From Gammaproteobacteria bacterium (GTDB lineage Bacteria > Pseudomonadota > Gammaproteobacteria > Pseudomonadales > Azotimanducaceae), in the NCBI GenBank assembly GCA_021773565.1, contig JAJFJZ010000011.1:1-64000 (forward strand): DNA of 64,000 nt, written 5' to 3'. Positions 9,138 to 16,909 of this stretch are shown here, piece after piece. Numbering within the stretch: the stretch's first letter is position 1; each line of letters begins with the position of its first letter. A program made the position numbers and the translations under genes. The notes under the pieces are model-generated. The model did not search any database and was not told the origin of the DNA. It saw only the letters and a list, made by a program, of their open reading frames with translations.

Positions 9138-9530
9138 ATGCCATCCATACTCACACCGGCTCAGGTTGAGCACTATCACCAGAAAGGATATCTGGTTCTG
9201 GAGCAATTTGTTCCTGGCGATTGGCTGCAACGGCTTAATGTGGCCGATGCAGTTTTCCCGGTCGGAAAAGCGGGCACAGTAACGGTACATAACTGTAGAA
9301 CAATACACGGCTCTTACCCCAATCATTCTGACTATGAGCGGCCTTTATTATTGCAGACCTATACCGCAGCAGATGCTTATGCGTACACAGATCTTGTGCG
9401 CAATACGCGTCATGGGGAACAGTTAATCAGGGGTAAACCGGCGCGATGGGCACGCCATGATCCCCGACCCTGTTTGGTGCCCCCGAAAAAAGTTGGTACT
9501 ATTTTTCAGGCTCAGCAGGGTGAAATTTAG
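9138..9530 (+). pseudogene. Phytanoyl-CoA dioxygenase with large in-frame internal deletion
   Basis: A 130-residue reading frame that joins the beginning of a PhyH protein to its end. Residues 1-34 (LTPAQVEHYHQKGYLVLEQF) are the usual PhyH N-terminus. From about residue 36 the sequence jumps to the C-terminal strands, VTVHNCRTIHGSYPN and YERPLLLQTYTAADAYAYT, which hold the distal iron His and the 2-oxoglutarate Arg. The middle ~150-180 residues, including the WHxD iron-binding motif, are absent. Without two of three iron ligands it cannot be an active oxygenase. The reading frame is intact, so a product could still be made. It follows the acyl-CoA dehydrogenase by 36 bases with its own weak ribosome site. 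Confidence 0.8.
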
Positions 9531-9532
9531 GC

Positions 9533-9994
9533 TTACTGATCCGCGGTACGGGCATTGAACATGTCGGTTACATAGCGCCATACACCATCTTCGCCGCGAT
9601 GCCATACCACCTGGTAATTGTCCGAGCCAGGCATAAGTTGACCATCCTCTCCCGCGACTTTGTAAGTGCTATGGCCGATCTCTACCGCGTGATCAGCGCC
9701 CAACGGCCTTACTTCGTCGACGATAAGCGCCAGGTCTTTGAGTAAGGGGTACAGGCTGCTGAGTACGTCGCCAATGGCTTCATGACCTGTCACAGGTGGG
9801 CTGCCGGGTGGAATGAGGATGGCATCTGATTCGTAAAAAGCGATCAGTGTATCTGTATCGTGGGCGTTATATGCTGCGGACCATCCATTTTCGCGTTCCT
9901 GAATGGTGCGAGTAAGCGCATCATCTGCTGCTACGTAATTGGCGCCACACGCCAATAAAAAGAAAACTATGCTCGTAGTTATTGTTTTTGCCAT
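9533..9994 (-). CDS. Secreted SgcJ/EcaC-type (DUF4440, SnoaL-like) protein
   Basis: A 153-residue protein with a Sec signal peptide (MAKTITTSIVFFLLACGA, cleavage near VAA-DD). The mature part is a small cone-shaped NTF2-like domain: IQERENGWSAAYNAHDTDTL, YESDAILIPPGSPPVTG and the C-terminal strand YQVVWHRGEDGVWRYVTDM are the conserved positions of the DUF4440/SgcJ group. Members are described as putative isomerases or oxidoreductase-like proteins, with no firm reaction for the secreted ones. It is convergent with the deleted PhyH gene, only 2 bases between stops. Confidence 0.82.
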   Translation of the reverse strand: MAKTITTSIVFFLLACGANYVAADDALTRTIQERENGWSAAYNAHDTDTLIAFYESDAILIPPGSPPVTGHEAIGDVLSSLYPLLKDLALIVDEVRPLGADHAVEIGHSTYKVAGEDGQLMPGSDNYQVVWHRGEDGVWRYVTDMFNARTADQ

Positions 9995-10066
9995 GTTTGT
10001 TCTTCCAATGGATAGCCGTCAACCCCAGCCCGAATATCAGGCAGGGGATGCTTGGCTAGTTTAGAT

Positions 10067-10091
10067 GAGGGAATACTGCAAGATTTCCCTC
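10067..10091 (-). terminator. Small hairpin after the duplicated-domain protein gene
   Basis: GAGGGAA (10067-10073) pairs perfectly with TTCCCTC (10085-10091) around an 11-base loop. It lies about 20 bases past the stop of the minus-strand gene ending at 10112. No run of U follows, so it may be only a weak or RNA-stabilising hairpin. Confidence 0.3.
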
Positions 10092-10111
10092 AGGTTATTG
10101 TGGCCGTCGAT

Positions 10112-10870
10112 TTACTCTGCCGCGGCAGGACCCTCTATTACCTGTTGGCCAGACCAGTGACCAGTGGAGCAATCCAGCACCGCATTCCAATGACGAAGCA
10201 GCATCTGCCCACCTTCCGTTGACACCAGGCTGTCCTGTCGCGCACCCCAGTCAGCGGCATTATTGTGCACACCGAAGAATCGCACGTCTGGTGAGTTTGG
10301 AGTCGGCGTCATGGAGTTCTGCTGATACAATGTGAACGACTTGTGCGTTCCTGCTTCATCCAGGTAACCCTTGATGTGGGCTTTCAGGTCGGCTAGCGAA
10401 GCAGGACCCGCACCCTTTTGATAGTTACAAGCGTGACTGTCGATATAGGCAGTCGGGCCTTCCCCTTCTTCTCCTCCATTGTAAACTTCTTCCTGATTCA
10501 ACAGGTAGGAATCGCAATCAAGCACGGCGTAAAACTTGTTGACCGCAGCTATCATACTGGAGGAGGCAGCCGTGGCATCTGTTAGCGTGCCATATTGTGC
10601 GGCATTCTCGTAGAAGTTGAACCAAAGCAGGTCTGCATCCGAACCACCTTTAATCTTCGACCACAGGAACGAAGGTGGAAGTGTGACACCGGCCTTCTTC
10701 GCTTGACTAACGTAGTTGTCCCTGGCCTTTAATACGTCACTCACATCGGCATCGCCTTTGTAGCTACAGGCAAATACTTCTCCCTGGTAGGCCTGTGCCG
10801 TAAGACCAAACAGGCTGGCCAGCAGGATGATTGAGCCCAAACAGGCCTTAAGCATTGAAATGTTTTTCAT
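10112..10870 (-). CDS. Secreted protein of unknown function with two repeated Cys-bounded domains
   Basis: Not recognised as a named family. The protein of ~252 residues starts with a Sec signal (MKNISMLKACLGSIILLASL, cleavage after AQA). The start is the ATG at 10870: a TTG five codons upstream overlaps the GAGGGACA ribosome site and is therefore unlikely. The mature protein is an internal duplication. Each half begins with a Cys-Ser/Asn-Tyr segment (FACSYKG; HACNYQK) and ends ~80-90 residues later with AVLDCDSY or AVLDCSTG; both halves contain a Trp/Phe-Asn/His turn (LLWFNFYENAAQYG; FFGVHNNAADWGA) and a helix before the closing Cys. Probably one disulfide per half. It is divergent from the ECF sigma operon. 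Confidence 0.8.
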   Translation of the reverse strand: MKNISMLKACLGSIILLASLFGLTAQAYQGEVFACSYKGDADVSDVLKARDNYVSQAKKAGVTLPPSFLWSKIKGGSDADLLWFNFYENAAQYGTLTDATAASSSMIAAVNKFYAVLDCDSYLLNQEEVYNGGEEGEGPTAYIDSHACNYQKGAGPASLADLKAHIKGYLDEAGTHKSFTLYQQNSMTPTPNSPDVRFFGVHNNAADWGARQDSLVSTEGGQMLLRHWNAVLDCSTGHWSGQQVIEGPAAAE

Positions 10871-11127
10871 TTTATTGTCCCTCAATTAGCTTGTTACTTA
10901 TTGAAGAGCGCTGAAGCAAATACAAACTGGACAGGCGCGTTTGTCCTCCCGAACCAATACATACAGATGTCAGTCTCTCCCTCTGCTCCAGTCTCTACTT
11001 CTACGGAACAGATTGCCAGAGACAAATCCGCTACTTTAATGCAATGTCATACTGCTATTGGCCGGTTGTATCTGGCCCATTTAACAGGGTGAATTATCGA
11101 ATAATCACGTGAATAAGGGAGCATTTC

Positions 11128-11211
11128 ATGGAAAAAGTGATCTTTTTGGACATTTTTTGTAATAAATTCTGCCCGGCAGCGTATTACTGTTTGAATGAAA
11201 GGAATTTATAA
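11128..11211 (+). CDS. 27-residue leader ORF in frame with the ECF sigma gene
   Basis: A short ORF (MEKVIFLDIF ... LNERNL) with a strong ribosome site, AAGGGAG six to seven bases before its ATG. It ends in TAA at 11209-11211, three bases before the GTG of the sigma gene and in the same frame. It is rich in Cys and aromatic residues. A second, 7-codon ORF (ATG 11195, TGA 11216-11218) overlaps that GTG. I infer translational coupling or leader control of the sigma gene; a non-functional chance ORF remains possible. The rest of the region 10871-11127 shows no gene and must hold divergent promoters, none of which I could define. Confidence 0.4.
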   Translation: MEKVIFLDIFCNKFCPAAYYCLNERNL

Positions 11212-11214
11212 GTT

Positions 11215-11739
11215 GTGAGAAATGCGGCCTTCGAGATTCTCTACAAAGACTATTACGTGCGGGTATTTGGGCTGTGCCGCCGATTGTTGAACTCCAGTGA
11301 GATGGCAGAGGATGCGGCCCAGGAAGCATTTATGCGAGCATACAGAAGCTTTGGAAAATACGATACGGAACAGCCTTTTTGGCAGTGGATCGCATCGATA
11401 GCCAACCATCACTGCATAGACCTGTTGCGTCAACAAAACCGAACCGGAGCGCTGTTTGGTGATGAAGCGGCTGAACTCGAACAACTTGCTGATGTGGATG
11501 CACCCGTGCTGAGCAAACTTATTTCCGTGCAAGAAGCTGGTTTCTTGAATAAGGCCGTTGCAAACCTGTCTGCCAAATACCGGGTGCCTCTGGTGCTTGC
11601 CTATTTCAACCAGTTTAGCTACGAAGAGATAGCACAAGAGTTAAAAATCAGCCGCAATCATGTAGGGATTCTGCTGCTTCGTGCCAAACAACGGTTGAGA
11701 GCGGATCTTGTTTCAGACACCGGGGAGGCTCGTAAGTGA
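11215..11739 (+). CDS. ECF-type RNA polymerase sigma factor
   Basis: A 174-residue extracytoplasmic-function sigma-70 factor. Region 2 spans residues ~1-70, with the core-binding segment AEDAAQEAFMRAYRSFGKYD and the -10-recognising helix PFWQWIASIANHHCIDLLRQQ. Region 4 is near 115-165, with SAKYRVPLVLAYFNQFSYEEIAQELKIS split over the turn and HVGILLLRAKQRL as recognition helix. The start is a GTG at 11215, three bases after an in-frame leader ORF ending TAA; no ATG gives a proper region 2 boundary. Its stop overlaps by 4 bases the GTG of the membrane anti-sigma fusion, a typical sigma/anti-sigma pairing. The stimulus is unknown. Confidence 0.93.
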   Translation: MRNAAFEILYKDYYVRVFGLCRRLLNSSEMAEDAAQEAFMRAYRSFGKYDTEQPFWQWIASIANHHCIDLLRQQNRTGALFGDEAAELEQLADVDAPVLSKLISVQEAGFLNKAVANLSAKYRVPLVLAYFNQFSYEEIAQELKISRNHVGILLLRAKQRLRADLVSDTGEARK

Positions 11740-13382
11740 AACATGCCACCCAATTACAGTTGTCCATGCATGCTGATGTGGCATTGCCTGCATCCGAAGC
11801 CGTTGTTGTTTCTGAACATCTGGAGACCTGCCCTTCCTGCCTGGCCAGATTCGCTGAGATTAAAGATGAAGCTGGTTTTATTCGCTCTACACTGCAGATT
11901 GAGGCACGGGAAAATACCGGGGAAGTAACAGTACCCAAATTCTCCGCGCCTTCCGGTCTACGTGGTTTTGCACTTGCAAACCTTGCCACGGGTCTGGTGA
12001 TTTGGTTGACCCAGTTTTTGTGGAAGACCCTGTTTGGAGAAGTGATTGTAAATGCTTCGACCTGGGTTACATCCATATACCTGCCTGACATTTACGCAAT
12101 GTCGAGCGCCACTTTATTGTATTTGTTAAAAGAAGGAACCGTCATGTTCAATGCATACCTTGGTTTTGTTGTCTTAAGTTTGTTCACTGCTACTACACTA
12201 TGGTACTTGCTGATGCACCGTAAAACCCGCGTCACGATGAACATATGTTTGGTGGTATTTGTCATGGGAGCCATGGTCTTTCCCGCGCCAGTAAATGCGC
12301 TGGAAGTGCGGATGGAGGAAGACGTGGTAACTATAGCCGCGTCCGAGACTGTTGATGATACGCTTCTCATTGCCGCAGAAACCATACTGATTGAGGGGGT
12401 AATTAAAGGAGACCTGATGGTTGCTGGACGCAGAGTTGTTATTTCCGGTACCGTGGAAGGTAATCTTATTACCTTTGCTGACACTATAACCATTAGTGGC
12501 AAAGTTGGGGGCATGGCTTTGGGAGCATCTTCCACTTACGACTTGCGTGGTGCAACGGTCGGTGGTGATTTATGGGTTGCCGGTGAACAAATCGGTATCG
12601 ACAGTGAATCCAGCGTGGTCAGGAATGCAAGTGTTGCGAGTAGATCCGCTAATATCGACGGATCGGTGGGTAAGGACCTGTATGCCTTTGCAGAAACGGT
12701 CGAATTTAGCGGTAGCCTGGGTGAAGATCTGGAAGCCTTCGCCAACCGCATGAGATTATTAGGTGATGCGCATGTTGCGGGTAATGTACGTTTTCGCACC
12801 GACAGCGAAGATGGATTGCACAGGGCAGACTCGGTTCGGGTAGACGGCGAAGTAGAATTTCTGGATATGCCGCAGGAGCTGGAGGAAGGCAGTAAATACG
12901 CAAAAATTAAGTATTATCTGTGGCAAGCAGCACGTCTGATAGGCGCCTTTCTTGTGGGTATGGCTTTTCTCTGGTTAGTGCCAGGCTTGCGCTCCATGTC
13001 TATAGGTGCGGATGTCGATACGCTAAAAACTGCAGCTATTGGACTGGTCACCGTGGTGAGTGTGCCGATTGCAGCTGTATTGGTAGCCGTCACACTGGTT
13101 GGTCTGCCGATCTCATTCATGGCTATAGCTGCCTGGTTGCTTGGGCTGTACCTGGCCAAGATTGTAGTTGGGGCCGTGATTGGCCAATTGTTGTTAAGTG
13201 AGAGTGACAGTCTTCCACGAACGCTATTTGTGGGCTTGTTAATCGTACTGATTGCTGTGAATTTGCCCTTTATCGGTGGAATTTTGAATCTTGTACTCAC
13301 AATTGTGGGCCTGGGAATGCTTGTGCAATTCCTGATTGGAACCCTGCCGGGCCGTGAACACCGTGATTATGAAGAAATTTAG
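11736..13382 (+). CDS. Anti-sigma zinc-finger protein fused to membrane helices and a bactofilin-like beta-helix
   Basis: A 548-residue multidomain protein, start GTG overlapping the sigma gene stop. Residues 1-60 hold a zinc-binding anti-sigma motif, His28-x3-Cys32-x2-Cys35 (SEHLETCPSC). Then come three hydrophobic segments between ~70 and 190, a repetitive region (~195-350) of short strands such as EGVIKGDLMVAGRRVVISG and SGTVEGNLITFADTITISG that resembles the polymer-forming bactofilin/cell-surface beta-helix, and a C-terminal block of about four helices (LIGAFLVGMAFLWLVPGL onward). The likely job is to hold the ECF factor at the inner membrane while the repeat domain, probably periplasmic, senses envelope state; this is inference from domain order. 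The gene overlaps the convergent SLC13 gene by 4 bases. Confidence 0.85.
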   Translation: MKHATQLQLSMHADVALPASEAVVVSEHLETCPSCLARFAEIKDEAGFIRSTLQIEARENTGEVTVPKFSAPSGLRGFALANLATGLVIWLTQFLWKTLFGEVIVNASTWVTSIYLPDIYAMSSATLLYLLKEGTVMFNAYLGFVVLSLFTATTLWYLLMHRKTRVTMNICLVVFVMGAMVFPAPVNALEVRMEEDVVTIAASETVDDTLLIAAETILIEGVIKGDLMVAGRRVVISGTVEGNLITFADTITISGKVGGMALGASSTYDLRGATVGGDLWVAGEQIGIDSESSVVRNASVASRSANIDGSVGKDLYAFAETVEFSGSLGEDLEAFANRMRLLGDAHVAGNVRFRTDSEDGLHRADSVRVDGEVEFLDMPQELEEGSKYAKIKYYLWQAARLIGAFLVGMAFLWLVPGLRSMSIGADVDTLKTAAIGLVTVVSVPIAAVLVAVTLVGLPISFMAIAAWLLGLYLAKIVVGAVIGQLLLSESDSLPRTLFVGLLIVLIAVNLPFIGGILNLVLTIVGLGMLVQFLIGTLPGREHRDYEEI

Positions 13383-15208
13383 GTGATATAAATATGAACG
13401 AGCGTCATGGAAAGTGTTGCCCACATAATGAGGGTAAGTGGTAAGCCCACCCGAATGAAATCGGAAAATCGGTAACCACCAGCACTAAAAACCAGGAGGT
13501 TGGTTTGATACCCGATTGGTGTTGCGAAACTTAAATTTGCTCCAAACAGCACCGCCAACACCATCGGTTCAACGGGTATTCCGAGCTGGTGCGCTAGCTG
13601 GATGCCAATGGGTGTTCCTATTACCGCGGCTGCATTATTGGAAACAACGTTGGTTACGATTGCCATTACCAGCATGAGTGCGGGAATTGCCACGTTGGCA
13701 CCATACCCCTGTAATAAATTGGCGAGAATGCTGGCGATATAAACATCGCCCTCGGTTGCCATAAGCGCGTAACCTAACGCCAGGCTCACGACAATCACGA
13801 GTATCACTTGTGTCGACAGTCCCTGGCCAATGTGTCGCCATGCAATACATTTTGTAGCCCGCATAAGACCCACACCGACAAGTGCACTAACCACTATAGG
13901 CAGTATATCGAGCGCTGCGAAAACGACGACACCGGCAATAATACTCAATGCCATGCTGGCCCGTTTTGAAAAATGCAGCTCCACAGATTCTGTGAGCGCC
14001 AGGAGTCGGGTGTTGGCCAAAAGCCGTTCAAACTGTTCTTTTGTACCCTCGCAAAGCAGGATATCGCGCGCGCGCAGTCTCACCCGGCTCAACGGCAATT
14101 TTGATCGCTCCCGAACGAGTTCAGGACGATGCAGTGCAATTGCCTCGATGCCGTATTCCTCGGCCATATTAAGCCGTCTAAAGGAACTGCCATCCAGTTC
14201 GGAACGTTCGGTAACGAGAATTTCCATGAGTTGGGGTTCGTGTTCCGGATCGTCAAACTCTTCGGGGTTTTCTGTACGCATGGATGTTCGTAGCTCAAGT
14301 TCGGCCAGTTTCAGGGCCTCACGAGTTCCGCAAACGTGAATACGGTCTCCTGCATATAACTTTGTTGATGGCAGGGGTAGACGAAAGGTATCTTCCTTAT
14401 GCTGAATCCTGTCAATAGTGAGTTGATGGTGCGTGCGATCAAGCAGTTTAGCCACAGTACCGTCCTGGGCCAGAGGAGAAGTTTTATCGATAACCAGGGT
14501 GGCCATGTATTGTCTGGGCTCACTTGGTTCGCTGGTCTCAACGGTCTCCTTGTCTCTATGTGGTGTAAGTGCTGGGGCAATCAACCAAAGATAACCAAGA
14601 CCTGCGGTACCTGCGACCAACATCAAAGGGGCGAGGTCAAACATGGCGATCTCCAGCCCCGCTATACTTTGTGCCAGGCCAACAACCAACAAATTTGTTG
14701 ATGTACCTATAGTGGTAGCCATACCACCAATAATCGTTGCAAGACCCAGGGGCATTAACAGCTTTGAAGGACTGGTATTGTTGCGCTGCGCGATGGTAAT
14801 GAGTACGGGTAACATAACAACCACGATGGGTGTGTTGTTCAAAAACGCAGACATCACAGCCGCACCAACAAGAATAGCAAGCATAGTAAGACGCGGGCGT
14901 GAGGACCAGTTTCGTGAAATAAACCCGACCATGGGCTGCAGGGCATGGGTTGTCTCCACACCTTTACCCAGAATCATCAGACAACACACAGCGATCAGGG
15001 CCGGGTTACCAAATACTGACAACAATTGCTCAGGTTTTAGCATTTCTCCCGTGTCAAGTTGGTACGGCCAAATGGCGAAACCGACTACCAGAAACACCAG
15101 AATGATAAATGCCGTGGCCTGCAGACGAATTTTTTCAACAGCGAATAAAATCAGGGCAAGGCTTATCAAGGCCAGCACAAACGCCGCGTGATTGTTCAAA
15201 TCAATCAA
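13379..15208 (-). CDS. SLC13/DASS-family permease with internal RCK_C (TrkA_C) domains
   Basis: A 609-residue inner-membrane transporter of the divalent anion/Na+ symporter type. Two membrane halves flank a soluble insert (~residues 215-400) carrying two RCK_C-like domains: DRTHHQLTIDRIQHKEDTF through AGDRIHVCGTREALKL, and EPQLMEILVTERSELDGSSF through RARDILLCEGTKEQFERLL. The conserved membrane motifs are SAFLNNTPIVVVMLPVL in the first half and NVVSNNAAAVIGTPI plus LSFATPIGYQTNLLVF in the second. Family members carry sulfate, dicarboxylates or related anions; substrate undetermined. The TTG start at 15208 has GGGAAGGGA upstream. Convergent with and overlapping the anti-sigma gene by 4 bases. 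Confidence 0.9.
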   Translation of the reverse strand: MIDLNNHAAFVLALISLALILFAVEKIRLQATAFIILVFLVVGFAIWPYQLDTGEMLKPEQLLSVFGNPALIAVCCLMILGKGVETTHALQPMVGFISRNWSSRPRLTMLAILVGAAVMSAFLNNTPIVVVMLPVLITIAQRNNTSPSKLLMPLGLATIIGGMATTIGTSTNLLVVGLAQSIAGLEIAMFDLAPLMLVAGTAGLGYLWLIAPALTPHRDKETVETSEPSEPRQYMATLVIDKTSPLAQDGTVAKLLDRTHHQLTIDRIQHKEDTFRLPLPSTKLYAGDRIHVCGTREALKLAELELRTSMRTENPEEFDDPEHEPQLMEILVTERSELDGSSFRRLNMAEEYGIEAIALHRPELVRERSKLPLSRVRLRARDILLCEGTKEQFERLLANTRLLALTESVELHFSKRASMALSIIAGVVVFAALDILPIVVSALVGVGLMRATKCIAWRHIGQGLSTQVILVIVVSLALGYALMATEGDVYIASILANLLQGYGANVAIPALMLVMAIVTNVVSNNAAAVIGTPIGIQLAHQLGIPVEPMVLAVLFGANLSFATPIGYQTNLLVFSAGGYRFSDFIRVGLPLTLIMWATLSMTLVHIYIT

Positions 15209-15418
15209 TATTAATCATCCCTTCCCGATTCCATTGTTCTGAAATTCATATTCTTATATTGGAGAGGATATATGCTTGCTGTCGAATCGCGAAGCAGTTT
15301 CTCACGCATTTTCATCATGCTCTGTTGAACCAGAATTATTGCGAGAAATCACTGAATCTGGCGGATTATGATGTCTGATGAGCTGGAATATTGTAGTTTG
15401 GCCTGGGTGAAAATTACA

Positions 15419-15712
15419 CTAGTCTGCGCTACGCCTGCCTCGGCGCAGCGAACGCTTTTCATCATCATGAAAGAATTGATTGGCTATCCCCATGTCCATA
15501 TCCCGCCTGTCGTCCTGACGACGGTCGTCCCAACGTTTGTATATGCATTTGCATTTTTCGGATCGGTCACATTCTGCTAATGGAAAAAGTGGCGCTTCCC
15601 GAGACAAATAACGAATGCCCATTATCTCTTTCACGGCCTCACAACAATCCTGTGAGTCCGGTTGTAAGGACACAGCGCTAAAATGTGACAATACAGGATT
15701 TGCTCTAACCAC
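15419..15712 (-). CDS. Small Cys-rich, DRR-repeat protein, function unknown
   Basis: A 97-residue basic protein. The diagnostic part is RYLSREAPLFPLAECD, then a KCKCIYKRW cluster giving a Cys-x5-Cys-x-Cys arrangement, followed by DDRRQDDRRDMDMG and a C-terminal KRSLRRGRRSAD. I recall short gammaproteobacterial proteins with this spaced Asp-Arg-Arg/Cys pattern, sometimes annotated PilZ-like, but this is from memory and not verified. The cysteines suggest metal binding and the arginines nucleic-acid or nucleotide contact. No operon partner is evident. Codon pattern and periodic motifs argue that the ORF is real. Confidence 0.6.
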   Translation of the reverse strand: MVRANPVLSHFSAVSLQPDSQDCCEAVKEIMGIRYLSREAPLFPLAECDRSEKCKCIYKRWDDRRQDDRRDMDMGIANQFFHDDEKRSLRRGRRSAD

Positions 15713-15885
15713 CTTGTTCGTCCCGAATTATTAAACTTCGGGAAATATAGCAGCCTGTAGCGGGGTGTTTTGTGGCGTACGTCTGGTTTTGTGGATCGAT
15801 TTGGTGCAGGACCTGCTGACCAGGAAGTAGCGAGTAAGCTGGATTAGCTCACAAAGGCAGAAAAGGTGTTCCAACTGGGGTATGT

Positions 15886-16212
15886 CTAACCTTTTAGTAC
15901 CTCCTCGGCCCATTGGGCTGACCACTTGCTTAAACCCAGTAGATGTTCGCCGAGTTCACGCCCCCATTTTGTATGGCCAAATCCCTGCTCATTGTGATCG
16001 ACCAGCTCTAAGGCTCTAAGCTCCTTGAGTCTGGTGTTGAGGCTTGTTGGTGATACATCGTCACATCGCTTCTGCAGATCCCTGAAAGTGAGACGCGCAT
16101 CCCTCAACTCCCATAATATTCGTAGTGCCCAGCGTTGTCCCATCACATCCAGAAGCACCATGATGGGTCTGCCACTGGAAGATTCGCCAGTTTCTATGGT
16201 GTTTTTTTTCAC
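15886..16212 (-). CDS. HxlR-family winged-helix transcriptional regulator
   Basis: A 108-residue HxlR/MarR-like regulator. The core LDVMGQRWALRILWELRD, the DNA-recognition helix region LTFRDLQKRCDDVSPTSLNTRLKEL and the wing ALELVDHNEQGFGHTKW are all present; the usual N-terminal redox cysteine of some HxlR proteins is not visible. It starts at a GTG (16212) with AGAGG five bases upstream. It diverges from a carboxymuconolactone-decarboxylase-type gene; two palindromes lie between them at 16226-16271, strongly suggesting autoregulation and control of that gene. Confidence 0.9.
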   Translation of the reverse strand: MKKNTIETGESSSGRPIMVLLDVMGQRWALRILWELRDARLTFRDLQKRCDDVSPTSLNTRLKELRALELVDHNEQGFGHTKWGRELGEHLLGLSKWSAQWAEEVLKG

Positions 16213-16225
16213 TATTACCTCTTGA

Positions 16226-16244
16226 CGCTACAATATTAGTAGCG
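16226..16244. promoter_or_regulatory. Palindromic operator 1, CGCTAC-N7-GTAGCG
   Basis: A perfect inverted repeat with 6-base arms and a 7-base AT-rich spacer, 13 bases upstream of the HxlR start codon. Its half-site matches that of the next palindrome (GCTAC), and the two centres are 27 bases apart, so two regulator dimers could bind on similar faces of the helix. Confidence 0.7.
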
Positions 16245-16252
16245 CTATTATT

Positions 16253-16271
16253 TGCTACAAATAATGTAGCA
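16253..16271. promoter_or_regulatory. Palindromic operator 2, TGCTAC-N7-GTAGCA
   Basis: A perfect inverted repeat with the same GCTAC-N7-GTAGC core as operator 1, ending 14 bases before the ATG of the CMD-family gene. Placement would block that gene's promoter or start region. Confidence 0.7.
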
Positions 16272-16285
16272 CAAAGGATAGTTGT

Positions 16286-16849
16286 ATGAAACACGTACTT
16301 AACCCGGTTGCACCGCCCTATTCACCTGAGGTGGCAGAAATATTAAAGGGATATCCCCAGGGTAAGGATGGTTACATCATTCAGTTGTTCCGGGTATTTG
16401 CGAACAGCCTGCGCTTTCTTGGAAAAAAAGGTGTTGTAAATCTGTTAGACAGGAATAGCCCTCTACCAATGAGAGAGCGGGAAATAGTTATTCTTCGAGT
16501 GACGGCCAACCGGGATTGTGAGTATGAGTGGGGCGTTCATGTTGCGACCTTCTCAAAAGCTGCGGGTTTGGACAAGGAGCAAGTGATTGCGACCAGACTT
16601 GGAAGTGCTGGGCAAGATTGCTGGTCGCCAGTCGATAGCTTGTTAATAAAATGTGTCGATGAACTTTGTGCGCATGCAAAAATCCAGGACGACACGCTTG
16701 ATCAGTTTCAGGAACAATGGAACCTGGAGCAGCAATTGGAAATAATGGCACTTTGTGGCAACTACCATACTATCTGTTTTGTGGCTAACACCACGCGTTT
16801 ACCCCGGGAAGAAATGGCTGTTGCTTTTCCAAAACCGGCTGGATTGTAG
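16286..16849 (+). CDS. Carboxymuconolactone decarboxylase (CMD) family protein
   Basis: A 187-residue all-helical CMD/AhpD-superfamily protein. The active-site helix is VTANRDCEYEWGVHVATF: a Cys, then Glu-Trp-x-x-His, the pattern of the decarboxylase-like branch, lacking the CxxC of peroxidase-type members. REREIVILRV precedes it as in the family, and ALCGNYHTICFVANTTRL closes the fold. It probably acts on a small oxidised or lactone substrate, or as a proton-relay oxidoreductase; not determinable. It is divergent from an HxlR gene with two operators in the 73-base gap. Confidence 0.9.
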   Translation: MKHVLNPVAPPYSPEVAEILKGYPQGKDGYIIQLFRVFANSLRFLGKKGVVNLLDRNSPLPMREREIVILRVTANRDCEYEWGVHVATFSKAAGLDKEQVIATRLGSAGQDCWSPVDSLLIKCVDELCAHAKIQDDTLDQFQEQWNLEQQLEIMALCGNYHTICFVANTTRLPREEMAVAFPKPAGL

Positions 16850-16909
16850 AATTTGGAAAATTGGCAGTGCTGTCTTATCGTGCACCGGGAATCTATTTCA
16901 GGCAGAGAC

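Noticed and set aside
12092-13300. Minus-strand open frames of 147 and 128 codons
   Set aside because: Antisense to the beta-helix and C-terminal membrane part of the anti-sigma fusion.
13830-15191. Plus-strand open frames of 169 and 182 codons inside the SLC13 gene
   Set aside because: Low-complexity Ser/Arg/Thr translations antisense to conserved permease and RCK_C motifs.
15271-15327. A short ORF starting MLAVESRSSF with GGAGAGG upstream
   Set aside because: Only 18 codons, no similarity to anything nearby and no following gene in frame; could be another relic but cannot be supported.
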